Source: Compostibacter hankyongensis
GTDB taxonomy: Bacteria > Bacteroidota > Bacteroidia > Chitinophagales > Chitinophagaceae
Direction: 5' to 3'
Assembly (NCBI RefSeq): GCF_039541075.1
Contig: NZ_BAABFN010000001.1
Span: forward strand, 496,001 to 560,000
Length of the DNA stretch: 64,000 nucleotides
The translations under genes and the position numbers were made by a program. The notes under the pieces were generated by a model, which worked only from the letters and a program-made list of their open reading frames with translations, was not told the origin of the DNA and did no database searches. How positions within the stretch are numbered: the first letter of the stretch is position 1; every line of letters begins with the position of its first letter. Below, piece after piece: positions 41,023 to 50,550 of this stretch.

Positions 41023-42468
41023 ATGGCAAACGATCAGCATAAGCTACAGGCAATTATTGCCCATTCCAAGGAATACGGCTTTGTTTTTCCCTCCAGCGAG
41101 ATCTACGATGGGCTCGGTGCGGTGTACGACTACGGACAATACGGCGCACAGCTCAAAAAAAATATCCGTGATTACTGGTGGAAGAGCATGACCCAGCTGC
41201 AGGAGAACATCGTCGGTATAGATGCGGCTATCTTTATGCATCCGACCACCTGGAAGGCTTCGGGCCATGTGGACAACTTCAGCGACCCGATGATTGACAA
41301 TAAGGACAGCAAAAAGCGCTACCGGGTGGATCACCTGCTGGAAGCCCGGGCCGATAAGCTGGAAGAAGAGGGTAAAGCCGATGCGGCGCGCCTGCTGATC
41401 GGAAAAATGGAGCAGCTGCTGTCCGCCGACGATCTGCCCGGCCTGAAAACGCTGATCCTCGAAGAAGGGATCGTTTGTCCGCTGAGCGGAACGGCCAACT
41501 GGACCGACGTACGGCAATTCAACCTCATGTTCTCCACCCAGCTGGGGAGCGTGGCCGGTGAGGCCGGGGAGATATACCTGCGGCCCGAAACCGCGCAGGG
41601 CATCTTTGTCAACTTCCTGAATGTGCAGAAAACCGGCCGGATGAAGATCCCCTTTGGGATTGCCCAGACGGGCAAGGCTTTCCGGAATGAGATCGTGGCC
41701 CGTCAGTTTATCTTCCGGATGCGGGAGTTCGAGCAAATGGAGATGCAGTTTTTTGTCCGTCCCGGCACCGAGCTGGACTGGTATGCGCACTGGAAGGAGA
41801 CCCGGATGCAATGGCACCGGAGCCTGGGTATTCCGGAAGACAAACTGCAGTTTCACGATCATGCCAAGCTGGCCCACTATGCCAATGCCGCGGTGGACAT
41901 CGAATACAACTTCCCCATCGGCTTTAAGGAAGTGGAAGGCATCCATTCCCGCACCGACTATGACCTTCGCCGGCACCAGGAATTTTCCGGAAAAAAAATA
42001 CAGTATTTCGATCCCGAGATCAACAAAAATTATATCCCCTATGTGGTGGAAACTTCCGTAGGACTGGACCGTACCTTTATGATGGTGCTGAGCGAAGCCT
42101 ATGCCGAGGAGGAGGTCGCCACCGCAGATCCAGCCAAAAAGGACACGCGTACCCTGCTGAAGCTGCCTCCGCGACTGTCGCCGGTGAAGCTGGCCGTCCT
42201 GCCCCTGGTAAAAAAGGATGGTCTGCCCGAAATTGCCCGGACGCTGATGGACGAGTGTAAGCAACAGTTTCATTGCATCTACGAGGAGAAGGACAGCATC
42301 GGGAAACGCTACCGCCGGCAGGACGCTATCGGCACACCTTTTTGCGTCACCATCGACCACCAGACGCGGGAAGACCAGACCGTCACCATACGCTACCGGG
42401 ACAGTCTGCAGCAGGACCGGCTGCCGATAAGCATGATCTCGCAGCTGGTGCAGGACGCGATAAGGTGA
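41023..42468 (+). CDS. glyS: Glycyl-tRNA synthetase (dimeric, class II)
   Basis: 481 residues, the single-chain alpha2 type. Opening ALAKEYGFVFPSSEIY-like block (SKEYGFVFPSSEIYDG), class II motif 1-2 region with RPETAQGIFVNF and FRNEIVARQFIFRMREFEQME, motif 3 GLDRTFMMVLSEAY, and the C-terminal anticodon-binding domain from about residue 385. Followed directly by repeat copy F. Confidence 0.96.
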   Translation: MANDQHKLQAIIAHSKEYGFVFPSSEIYDGLGAVYDYGQYGAQLKKNIRDYWWKSMTQLQENIVGIDAAIFMHPTTWKASGHVDNFSDPMIDNKDSKKRYRVDHLLEARADKLEEEGKADAARLLIGKMEQLLSADDLPGLKTLILEEGIVCPLSGTANWTDVRQFNLMFSTQLGSVAGEAGEIYLRPETAQGIFVNFLNVQKTGRMKIPFGIAQTGKAFRNEIVARQFIFRMREFEQMEMQFFVRPGTELDWYAHWKETRMQWHRSLGIPEDKLQFHDHAKLAHYANAAVDIEYNFPIGFKEVEGIHSRTDYDLRRHQEFSGKKIQYFDPEINKNYIPYVVETSVGLDRTFMMVLSEAYAEEEVATADPAKKDTRTLLKLPPRLSPVKLAVLPLVKKDGLPEIARTLMDECKQQFHCIYEEKDSIGKRYRRQDAIGTPFCVTIDHQTREDQTVTIRYRDSLQQDRLPISMISQLVQDAIR

Positions 42469-42502
42469 GCACCCTGACCTCTAAAGGGGAGAGTAGAGGT
42501 AA
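42469..42502 (+). repeat. Composite intergenic repeat, copy F (partial, m1 only)
   Basis: CACCCTGACC then TCTAAAGGGGAGAG (42471-42494) and a short m2 remnant GTAGAGGTAA. It fills exactly the 34 bases between the stop codons of glyS and of the convergent flavin reductase. Confidence 0.65.
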
Positions 42503-43222
42503 CTACCCGTAAAGCTCCTGATGGATGGCCTTGCGGTCGTACCCCATCGCCTGTATACGGCGTTTGGCCTCGTTGATCATCTCCTTCCAGCCGCAGAGGA
42601 AAAAATGTGCCGGTCCCTTGTCTTCCAGGATCGTTTCATACAACGTATGTACATAGCCGGAATGTCCTTCCCATTGTTCCCGGGAGAGGGTCGGGATGTA
42701 CCGGAAGCGCTCTAATGCCGCCTCCAGCTGCTGCATTTCCCGGTGGTACAGCAGGTCTTGCTGCGTACGAGTACCCAGCAGGAGATACATGTTCTGATTT
42801 CGCGTGATGCCGTGGTTCCGCATGTAAGTGAGCATAGAGCGGAAAGGTGCGATGCCGGTACCGGTACAGATAAAAAAGAGATCGCCCTCTATCGCCTCGG
42901 GCAGCGTAAAGACGCCCAGCGGCCCCCGCAGGGTCACCTCGGTGCCGGGTTGCACCTCGTTAAAAAGGTAGGTGGTGCCGGCTCCGCCTTCCAGTAGTAC
43001 GATCACCAGCTCTATTTCGTTGGTGCCGTCGGGTGCCGAGGCAATGGAATAGCTGCGCCAGCGCCGCGCCGGTCTTTCGTGGATGGGAAGGTCCAGCGTA
43101 ACAAACTGCCCCGGTAGAAAGTCGAAGCTTTCCAGTTCGGGGATCCGTATCCGGAAACGCCGGGTATTGGGTGTTTCCTGGATGATTTCTGTAAAAACGC
43201 CGGTTCGCCAGGGTGCTGTCAT
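42503..43222 (-). CDS. FAD-dependent ferredoxin/flavodoxin reductase-like protein
   Basis: 239 residues. FAD-binding barrel with WRSYSIAS (RxYS motif) and LLEGGAGTTYLF, then an NAD(P) domain with ICTGTGIAPFRSM near 118 and FFLCGWKEMI near 210. Size and motifs match ferredoxin-NADP reductase-like flavoenzymes; no iron-sulfur domain is fused. ATG 43222 is chosen over an upstream hydrophobic extension. Confidence 0.88.
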   Translation of the reverse strand: MTAPWRTGVFTEIIQETPNTRRFRIRIPELESFDFLPGQFVTLDLPIHERPARRWRSYSIASAPDGTNEIELVIVLLEGGAGTTYLFNEVQPGTEVTLRGPLGVFTLPEAIEGDLFFICTGTGIAPFRSMLTYMRNHGITRNQNMYLLLGTRTQQDLLYHREMQQLEAALERFRYIPTLSREQWEGHSGYVHTLYETILEDKGPAHFFLCGWKEMINEAKRRIQAMGYDRKAIHQELYG

Positions 43223-43369
43223 GGGTCTTAAAATAGTTCGCACTGAAAAGATAAGCAGAAAAACGGGGGTAAGCAAGTTTTACGGTGTATTCCCGCTGGT
43301 ACTGCAATAAAGACCAGGCAAGACATCCGGCAATTGTGATGAGCGGTTAGGCACATGCCGTTATTTGGA

Positions 43370-43377
43370 TAACTTTG
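43370..43377 (+). promoter_or_regulatory. -7 box TAACTTTG of the island lipoprotein
   Basis: Exact TAnnTTTG match, 26 bases before ATG 43404. Confidence 0.55.
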
Positions 43378-43403
43378 CAAGACGCCCGCTTACTGCATAT
43401 ATT

Positions 43404-44009
43404 ATGGTAAAAATACTTTCTGTTGCCTTTTGCGTTTTCCTCTTTTGTTCCTGCTCAAAGAAGGACGAACCCCGTCCGGAACCGCCACCGGCTGAGCAGT
43501 ACGAATTTCAGAGCATTGCATATTTTCTCCATGAAGGAGATGGTGTGACGACAGATTCGGTGCTGTTACAACCCTCAAGGATCGTCTCTAATAATACGTC
43601 AGGTACCGTGTCTGCGGATATTGCTGTTCCTCAGCAGTATGAAACTTCGAAATTTCTCAATAGTGAAAAATTTCCTTTCACTTTACAAACCGGTGACTCC
43701 GTGAAGATCGGCGTTCCTGTTTCCATTAGCGGGGACAAGATATATACCGGCGATGACAAATGGAGCTATCTCGAAAGCAGGGAAGAAGCGTTACCGGCTG
43801 CCACTTCTGATTACCATAGCGCATTTGATGTGGCTCCCCATACAAAAGCTACCATAGCGATATACGTTGTTCGGCGAAAAATATCCACGGGTTATATCGC
43901 AACATTTAAAGAGCGGCAGACGGGTAAGATCCTGAAAGTTGAAGGGGAGTGGAAGGGAGTGCAATTGGACCGTTTCTATACTTCCGCAAGGTGGGACGAG
44001 ATAAAATAA
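43404..44009 (+). CDS. Lipoprotein of unknown function in an AT-richer island
   Basis: 201 residues. Lipoprotein signal with lipobox CSC near residue 17, then a Lys/Glu/Pro linker (SKKDEPRPEPPP). The mature domain is beta-rich with no cysteine; EKFPFTLQTGDSVKIGVPVSISGDKIYTG and the C-terminal GYIATFKERQTGKIL suggest a small sandwich. No family recognised. Its codons are clearly less GC-rich than those of neighbours, as is the following spacer. Confidence 0.75.
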   Translation: MVKILSVAFCVFLFCSCSKKDEPRPEPPPAEQYEFQSIAYFLHEGDGVTTDSVLLQPSRIVSNNTSGTVSADIAVPQQYETSKFLNSEKFPFTLQTGDSVKIGVPVSISGDKIYTGDDKWSYLESREEALPAATSDYHSAFDVAPHTKATIAIYVVRRKISTGYIATFKERQTGKILKVEGEWKGVQLDRFYTSARWDEIK

Positions 44010-44465
44010 GTTCTTCCTGTTTGTTGATTGAATCGTATCTCCCTCTTAAATAGTCAATTATCTGTTATTATAAAATAAATGTGAATATAAAGTCTACTGA
44101 AATTATAGACTTTATGTATTATTGCATTGCGATGCATTTTTATCTTCCGGACATACAAATAATATATACCTATTCCGCCGGGAAAGGCGGGATCGCTTCC
44201 TGTTTTCCGGTTTTCGGCAGGTAAGGTAGGCCGGCTGGGCCGGATACTTCACCGACCCGTCCGTCTGCGCATCAGCATGAAAGCCGACCTGCCTCATAAC
44301 AGCTTTGACCGAAGTTAAGATGCTACACTCATAACAGCTTTGCCTGAAGTTAAGTATCACGGTAACGGACAAACGCTTTGCTGCGAATACACCCATAAAG
44401 CAGATAGCTTCAATAAAAAAACGTAAAAATCATTCATATTTTCCTATTTAAATTATAGAGCAACT
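44010..44465 (+). other. Long AT-rich spacer before the TonB receptor
   Basis: 456 bases without a convincing gene. It holds a perfect 10-bp inverted repeat ATAAAGTCTA / TAGACTTTAT (44087-44096, 44106-44115), a small hairpin TGCAT(TGCG)ATGCA with five T (44123-44141) that may end the lipoprotein transcript, a CCGCC(GGGAAA)GGCGG hairpin near 44165-44183, and two 27-base direct repeats. No TAnnTTTG box was found directly upstream of the receptor. Confidence 0.6.
44293..44354 (+). repeat. Two 27-base direct repeats, period 35
   Basis: CTCATAACAGCTTTGACC + GAAGTTAAG at 44293-44319 and CTCATAACAGCTTTGCCT + GAAGTTAAG at 44328-44354; they differ only in a 3-base block. They lie 112-173 bases upstream of the TonB receptor start and could be protein-binding sites. 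Confidence 0.75.
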
Positions 44466-47033
44466 ATGAAAATAAAATTGTTTATAATTGCTGCCATCCT
44501 GTTGCTGGCGGGGAAGGCATCGGCTCAGCAGACCGTCGTGCAGGGCATAATAGCGGATGCCAAAGGAGCGCCGGTTTCCGGCGCAACGGTGGGGATAACC
44601 AGGACAAACACCTTTGCCATTGCGGACGACAGCGGCGGGTTCCGGATAACGGTCGCGGGGGAGCCGCCCTTTCTGCTGTCGGTACGGTCGGTGGGATATA
44701 AAACAAAAGAAGTGCGTGTGAACAAGCCGCCCGGTAAACAGCTGAGGATAATACTGGATGAGGATGCCCGTGTATTGACAGCAGTGGCGGTCACCGCCAG
44801 ACGCCGCAGCGAAAACGGACAGGACGTTCCGATTCCGATAGCCGTTATCGGCGGAGCCCGCATCGCGGAAACGGGCTCATTCAACGTGAACTATCTCAAA
44901 GAACTGGTTCCCGCTGTGCAGCTTTATTCTTCCAATCCCCGCAATACCACGCTGAATATCCGCGGTCTGGGGTCGACGTTCGGGTTGACAAATGATGGCA
45001 TTGATCCGGGTGTCGGTTTTTATGTGGACGGCGTGTATTATGCGCGTCCCGCCGCGACCACCCTTGATTTCATCGACGTGGAGCGGATCGAGGTGCTCCG
45101 CGGCCCGCAAGGAACCTTGTTTGGCAAGAACACGACCGCAGGCGCATTTAACATCATTACCCGTAAACCCGACTTTACACCCGGGGGGAATTTTGAAGCC
45201 AGCTATGGAAACCATGGATATATCCAGGCCAAAGCTTCGATAACAGGCCCCCTCGCGAAGAAGCTGGCCGGCCGGATATCCTTCACCGGAACCCGGCGCA
45301 ACGGCACGTTGTTCAATATAGCCACTCAGCAGCATGCGAACGATCTGAATAACCTGGGCGCCAGGGCGCAGTTATTGTTCACGCCTTCCGACAAGACCCG
45401 GATCACCCTGTCGGCGGACGCTTCGGGTCAACGTCCTAACGGATATGCCCAGGTCATTGCCGGAGTCGTGAAAACGCAGCGCCCGGATTATCGCCAGTTT
45501 GACCAGATCATCGCTGACCTGCACTATAAGCTGCCCAGTCTTAATCCCTTTGACCGGCTCATCGATCATGATACGCCCTGGAAGTCGAACAACGACCTGG
45601 GCGGCGTTTCGCTCAACGTGGACCTGCAGCTGGGCCGGGGGACCTTGACCTCCACCACGGCATGGCGCTACTGGCACTGGAGCCCTTCCAACGACCGGGA
45701 TTTTACCGCCCTCCCGGTTTTAACCTTGTCCCAGGCGCCGTCGAAGCATCAGCAATGGTCCGAAGAAGTAAGGTATGCCGGTGATTTCTCCACCCGTTTA
45801 AGCGGCGTGGCAGGGATCTTTGTGCTCGGTCAGGATCTCAAGACAGACCCTTTTCAAACGGAAGAATCCGGTTCGGCACAATGGCGCTTTTCCCAGAATT
45901 CGACCAGCGAATTATGGCAAACGCCGGGTCTTTTCGACGGTTACGGGATTCATACCTACTCCGCGCTCCGTTCGTTCAGCGGCGCCGTATTTGGCCAGCT
46001 GGACTGGAAAATTACCGATCGCCTTCATCTGTTGCCCGGGCTGAGGTTCAATTACGATAAGAAAAAGGAGCATTTCAGCCGGGAAACCTATGGCGGACTG
46101 GATACCGACGACCCGGAGCTGATTGCCTTGAAAAAAGTCGTGTACAGCGATCAGGCCTTTGATGCCAATACGGACAACACCAATCTTTCGGGCCAGCTGA
46201 CCGTCAATTACAAGGCCACCGGCCGGATCAATGCCTATGTTACCTATGCGACGAGCTACAAGCCGGTGGGCCTGAATCTCGGGGGGCTGCCGACCAGCGA
46301 CGGAAAGCCGTTGCTTGAGCTTGCACAGGTCAAGCCGGAGTATGTCCGGCATGTTGAGTTCGGCATAAAAACGACCCCGGGCAAAGACGCCATACTGAAC
46401 CTGACCTTCTACAATACCGGCATCGATGATTTTCAGACCCAGGTTCAAACCGCTGAAGTGGGAGTGAACCGGGGCTATCTTGCCAATGCGGAAAAAGTAC
46501 GGGTACGCGGCGCAGAACTGGAGGGAAGCGTATCCATCCGGCAAAATCTGCTGTTTTATGGCAGCGCCGCTTATACCGACGGTAAATATGTTTCATTCAA
46601 GAACGCGCCGGTACCCCTGGAAGAAACCGGCGGCGAATCTGCTTTTAAGGATATCTCGGGGGGCAGGCTGCCCGGGATTTCCAGATGGACCGGCTCATTA
46701 GGCGGAGAGCTCAGCCTGCCGGTAAAATTTATCGGCTTGCCGGGTAAATTCTTCCTGGCCGCGGATACTTATCTGCGTTCCTCGTTTTCTTCAAGTCCTT
46801 CGCCTTCCCAATACCTGAATATAGATGGCTACGCCTTGCTGAATGCACGGGCCGGCTTCCGGACGCTGGCGGGGTTGACCTTTTTCCTCTGGGGCCGGAA
46901 CCTGCTGGACAAGGATTATTTTGAACAGCTGCTGCCCGCGGCGGGCAATGCGGGACAGTATGCCGCCGTGCTGGGCGATCCCAGAATGGTGGGGGTAACG
47001 TTGCAGTTCGCCTTTGGCGCTTCCCGGCGTTGA
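44466..47033 (+). CDS. TonB-dependent outer-membrane receptor
   Basis: 855 residues. Signal peptide (IIAAILLLAGKASAQ), a carboxypeptidase-D-like regulatory domain (about 22-105: VVQGIIADAKGAPVSGATV), plug domain (about 120-240) with TLNIRGLG, GFYVDGVYYARP and VLRGPQGTLFGKNTTAGAFNIIT, then a 22-strand barrel ending in GVTLQFAF. No SusD-like gene follows, so it is not a polysaccharide SusC system; the plug resembles the siderophore/small-ligand receptors of Proteobacteria. Ligand unknown. It sits in the AT-richer island with the lipoprotein. Confidence 0.95.
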   Translation: MKIKLFIIAAILLLAGKASAQQTVVQGIIADAKGAPVSGATVGITRTNTFAIADDSGGFRITVAGEPPFLLSVRSVGYKTKEVRVNKPPGKQLRIILDEDARVLTAVAVTARRRSENGQDVPIPIAVIGGARIAETGSFNVNYLKELVPAVQLYSSNPRNTTLNIRGLGSTFGLTNDGIDPGVGFYVDGVYYARPAATTLDFIDVERIEVLRGPQGTLFGKNTTAGAFNIITRKPDFTPGGNFEASYGNHGYIQAKASITGPLAKKLAGRISFTGTRRNGTLFNIATQQHANDLNNLGARAQLLFTPSDKTRITLSADASGQRPNGYAQVIAGVVKTQRPDYRQFDQIIADLHYKLPSLNPFDRLIDHDTPWKSNNDLGGVSLNVDLQLGRGTLTSTTAWRYWHWSPSNDRDFTALPVLTLSQAPSKHQQWSEEVRYAGDFSTRLSGVAGIFVLGQDLKTDPFQTEESGSAQWRFSQNSTSELWQTPGLFDGYGIHTYSALRSFSGAVFGQLDWKITDRLHLLPGLRFNYDKKKEHFSRETYGGLDTDDPELIALKKVVYSDQAFDANTDNTNLSGQLTVNYKATGRINAYVTYATSYKPVGLNLGGLPTSDGKPLLELAQVKPEYVRHVEFGIKTTPGKDAILNLTFYNTGIDDFQTQVQTAEVGVNRGYLANAEKVRVRGAELEGSVSIRQNLLFYGSAAYTDGKYVSFKNAPVPLEETGGESAFKDISGGRLPGISRWTGSLGGELSLPVKFIGLPGKFFLAADTYLRSSFSSSPSPSQYLNIDGYALLNARAGFRTLAGLTFFLWGRNLLDKDYFEQLLPAAGNAGQYAAVLGDPRMVGVTLQFAFGASRR

Positions 47034-47090
47034 TGAGCCCGTCCCCTCCGGTATTTGCCGGGAATGGCATGAGGTTCCCCTGCCGCTTTT

Positions 47091-47120
47091 TTGCCGGCCG
47101 TTCCAATTATCGTAACTTTG
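47091..47120 (+). promoter_or_regulatory. Promoter of mfd (TTG-N19-TAACTTTG)
   Basis: TTG 47091-47093, 19-base spacer, TAACTTTG 47113-47120; the best consensus match in the window. ATG 47130 lies nine bases after the box. Confidence 0.75.
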
Positions 47121-47129
47121 CGGCGCTTC

Positions 47130-50100
47130 ATGAACTTGCAGGCGTTGTTGAATGGTTACCGTACGGATAACCGCCTGAAACAACTGGCGGAAGGGATAGC
47201 CATGCCTGCACCCCGCATCATCCGGCTTTCCGGCCTGACCGCCTCCGCTCCGGCTTTCATCGCTTCCGCGCTTTGGGAGCAGAGCGATCTGAACCATGTC
47301 TTTTTGTTGAATGACCGGGAAGAGGCCGCTTATTTTCACAATGATCTCGAGAACCTGCTGAACATCCTGGATATCTGCTATTTCCCCGATTCATTTAAGA
47401 AAACGGGTTTCTTTGAAGAGCAGAACAGCAGCCATGTGATGCTGCGTACCGAGGCGCTGATGAAGTTTTCGGGCCGGGAGACGCACCGGAAGATACTGGT
47501 CACCTATCCCGAGGCGGTATTTGAAAAGGTGGTGCCCCCGGCTGCGTTGTCCGGCAGCATGATCCAGCTGAAGGTGGGCGATACGCTTTCCCCCGAAGCC
47601 CTGTTGGCACAGCTGACGGGTCTGGGCTTCGAACGGACGGATTTTGTATATGAGCCGGGACAGGTGGCGCTGCGCGGCGGCATCCTCGATATCTATTCCT
47701 TCGGAAATGAAAAGCCCTACCGCATCGAGCTGTTTGGCGATGAAATAGATTCCCTCCGCCTGTTTGATCCGGAATCCCAGCTCAGCGAACGCAAGCTCCT
47801 GCAGGTAACCCTTATTCCGAACCTCGAGACCGGGATGGTTGCTGCCGAAAAAATATCTCTTCCTGCCTTTCTGCCATCGAACACCATCTGGTGGATAAAG
47901 GACCCCGGTTATGTGACCGGGGTATGGGGACAGATGGAAGAACGGGCCGCCGCCTTTATCCGCGCCGGCGGCAAGGTAAGCACCCCGGCTTCGGAAACGT
48001 TTATCGCCCTCTCGGCAGACGACTTTGAAACCGCAGGGGAGATACAGCAGCGCATCTTGCGGCAGACCTGCATTTTTCTTTCGGAAGACCATCCCATGCT
48101 GCCTTTTTTGCCCGCGGGCAGCGGGGCGGATCAGGCGGTCATCGACTTTCATACCGCGCCTCAGCCCGTGTTCAACCGGCAGTTCGAGCTGCTCATCGCG
48201 GACCTGCAGCAGAAAATAAAGGCGGGTTATCAGCTGTTTCTTTTTGCAGAAAATCCGAAGCAGCTGGAACGTCTCAACGCTGTCTTTGAGGACCTGCAGG
48301 CGGCGGTTTCCTTCTACCCCATCCCGCTGGCCATCAGCGAGGGCTTTATCGATCACGACCGCAAGCAGGCCTGCTATACCGATCACCAGATCTTTCAACG
48401 CTATCACAAATACCGGGTCAAGCAGGCGTACAACAAGAACAAGGCGCTCACCCTGAAAACGCTGCGGGAGCTGCAGCCCGGCGATTACGTTACCCACATC
48501 GACCACGGTGTGGGCGTATACAGCGGCCTGCAGAAGATAGAAACCGGGGGCCGGCTGCAGGAAGCCGTGCGCATCCTGTACAAAGACCAGGACATCCTGT
48601 ATGTGAATATCAACTCCCTGCACAAGATCAGCAAGTATACCGGCAAGGAGGGAGCTGTTCCCAAGCTCAACAAGCTGGGCAGCGATGCCTGGGACCGGCT
48701 GAAGGATAAAACGAAACGCCAGGTAAAGGATATCGCCAAAGACCTTATCCGGCTGTATGCCGCCCGGAAGGCGCAGCAGGGATTTGCGCATTCGCCCGAT
48801 ACCTACCTGCAAACGGAGCTCGAAGCCTCCTTTTTGTTTGAGGATACCCCCGATCAGAGCAAGGCTACCGCGGATGTAAAGCGGGATATGGAATCTGCCG
48901 CTCCCATGGACAGACTGGTCTGCGGCGATGTGGGTTTCGGGAAGACGGAAGTCGCCATCCGCGCCGCTTTCAAAAGCGTCGCCGATAGCAGGCAGGCCGC
49001 CATTCTGGTGCCTACCACCATCCTGGCCTTTCAGCATTATCAGACCTTTTCGGAACGGCTCAAGGATTTTCCCTGTACCGTGGACTACCTGAACCGCTTT
49101 AAGTCGGCGAAGGAAAAAAAAGAAACGCTGCAGCGGGTACAGGAAGGGAAAACGGATATCATCATCGGCACCCATGCCCTGCTGGGCAAGGCGGTAAAGT
49201 TCAAAGACCTGGGCATCCTGATCGTGGATGAGGAGCAGAAATTTGGTGTCACGGCCAAAGAGAAGCTCAAACAGCTGAAGGTGAACGTGGACACGCTGAC
49301 GCTAACGGCAACGCCTATACCCCGTACCCTCCAGTTTTCCCTGATGGGCGCGCGCGATCTTTCCATCATGAACACCCCTCCGCCGAACCGGCAGCCGATA
49401 CAGACCGAGGTGCATGTATTTGACGAGGATCTGATCCGCGATACCATCTATTTTGAGACCGAGCGGGGCGGTCAGGTCTTCTTCATCCACAACCGCGTGC
49501 AGAACATCCGGGAGATGGCGGGGATTATACAGGGCCTCTGTCCCGACCTTTCCGTGGCGCATGCGCATGGGAAGATGGAAGGGCATCAATTGGAATCCGT
49601 ATTGCTGGATTTTATCAATCGCCGTTATGATGTGCTGGTCTGCACCAACATCGTGGAGAGCGGGGTGGACATTCCCAATGCCAATACCATCATCGTCAAC
49701 AATGCGCATCATTTCGGGCTGAGCGATCTGCACCAGCTGCGCGGACGGGTGGGCCGCAGCAATAAGCAGGCCTTCTGTTACCTGCTGGCGCCTCCCATGA
49801 GCACTTTGCCTTCGGACAGCCGCAAGCGCCTCCAGACCCTCGAGCAGCACAGTGAGCTGGGCAGCGGCTTCCAGATCGCCATGCGCGACCTGGATATACG
49901 CGGCGCCGGCAACCTGCTGGGCGGCGAGCAGAGCGGCTTTATGGCAGAGATCGGTTTTGAGATGTATCATAAGATACTGGATGAAGCCGTACGCGAGCTC
50001 AAGCAAACCGAGTTCCGGGAGCTGTTCAGGGAACAGCTGGCCGAAAAGGAGGAGTATGTCGGTGATTGTACCATTGACACCGATCTGGAGATCCTTATCC

Positions 50101-50510
50101 CGGACAGCTATGTGGAGAACATCACCGAACGGCTGAGCCTTTATCAGCAGCTGGACAACTTATCGGAAGAAGCCGATCTGCAGGCTTTCGCCATGGGGCT
50201 GGAAGACCGCTTCGGTCCGCTGCCTGCTCCCGTGGAGGACCTCTTTACCACCATTCGCTGCCGCCGTCTCGGCATTGCGCTGGGCTTTGAGAAGATCATC
50301 CTCAAAAATGAAAAAGCCCGCTGCTATTTCATCAATAATCCCGATTCCCCTTATTTCGAATCTCCTCTTTTTAATCATATTCTGCAATTTATCCAGCAAG
50401 AGGTCAACAATGCCCGTCTGCGTCAGGTAGGGACCAACTTTATGCTTGTTCTCGACCATATCGGCAGCATGAAAGACCTGGAGCAGTTCTTCCTCCGGAT
50501 GAAAGGATAG
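47130..50510 (+). CDS. mfd: Transcription-repair coupling factor
   Basis: 1126 residues. UvrB-homology region (about 20-330), RNA-polymerase-interaction domain (about 465-530, with GDYVTHIDHGVGVYSG), and a RecG-like motor: Walker A CGDVGFGKTEVA near 600, DEEQ box IVDEEQKFGV near 700, motif III TATPIPRTL, and QLRGRVGRS near 870, then the C-terminal UvrA-inhibitory domain. Displaces stalled RNA polymerase and recruits UvrA. MNLQALLNGY at 47130 is the start because the upstream extension covers the promoter. Confidence 0.97.
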   Translation: MNLQALLNGYRTDNRLKQLAEGIAMPAPRIIRLSGLTASAPAFIASALWEQSDLNHVFLLNDREEAAYFHNDLENLLNILDICYFPDSFKKTGFFEEQNSSHVMLRTEALMKFSGRETHRKILVTYPEAVFEKVVPPAALSGSMIQLKVGDTLSPEALLAQLTGLGFERTDFVYEPGQVALRGGILDIYSFGNEKPYRIELFGDEIDSLRLFDPESQLSERKLLQVTLIPNLETGMVAAEKISLPAFLPSNTIWWIKDPGYVTGVWGQMEERAAAFIRAGGKVSTPASETFIALSADDFETAGEIQQRILRQTCIFLSEDHPMLPFLPAGSGADQAVIDFHTAPQPVFNRQFELLIADLQQKIKAGYQLFLFAENPKQLERLNAVFEDLQAAVSFYPIPLAISEGFIDHDRKQACYTDHQIFQRYHKYRVKQAYNKNKALTLKTLRELQPGDYVTHIDHGVGVYSGLQKIETGGRLQEAVRILYKDQDILYVNINSLHKISKYTGKEGAVPKLNKLGSDAWDRLKDKTKRQVKDIAKDLIRLYAARKAQQGFAHSPDTYLQTELEASFLFEDTPDQSKATADVKRDMESAAPMDRLVCGDVGFGKTEVAIRAAFKSVADSRQAAILVPTTILAFQHYQTFSERLKDFPCTVDYLNRFKSAKEKKETLQRVQEGKTDIIIGTHALLGKAVKFKDLGILIVDEEQKFGVTAKEKLKQLKVNVDTLTLTATPIPRTLQFSLMGARDLSIMNTPPPNRQPIQTEVHVFDEDLIRDTIYFETERGGQVFFIHNRVQNIREMAGIIQGLCPDLSVAHAHGKMEGHQLESVLLDFINRRYDVLVCTNIVESGVDIPNANTIIVNNAHHFGLSDLHQLRGRVGRSNKQAFCYLLAPPMSTLPSDSRKRLQTLEQHSELGSGFQIAMRDLDIRGAGNLLGGEQSGFMAEIGFEMYHKILDEAVRELKQTEFRELFREQLAEKEEYVGDCTIDTDLEILIPDSYVENITERLSLYQQLDNLSEEADLQAFAMGLEDRFGPLPAPVEDLFTTIRCRRLGIALGFEKIILKNEKARCYFINNPDSPYFESPLFNHILQFIQQEVNNARLRQVGTNFMLVLDHIGSMKDLEQFFLRMKG

Positions 50511-50550
50511 AATAATGCCTGGTGTAAGAATGACCGTGGCTATACGCCTG

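Noticed and set aside
44112..44396. A 94-codon minus-strand frame in the spacer before the TonB receptor.
   Set aside because: It runs through the direct repeats and hairpins, has odd composition and no recognisable protein feature.
44466..47033. A SusC-type polysaccharide receptor.
   Set aside because: No SusD-like gene is next to it and the plug lacks the usual SusC length and signature.
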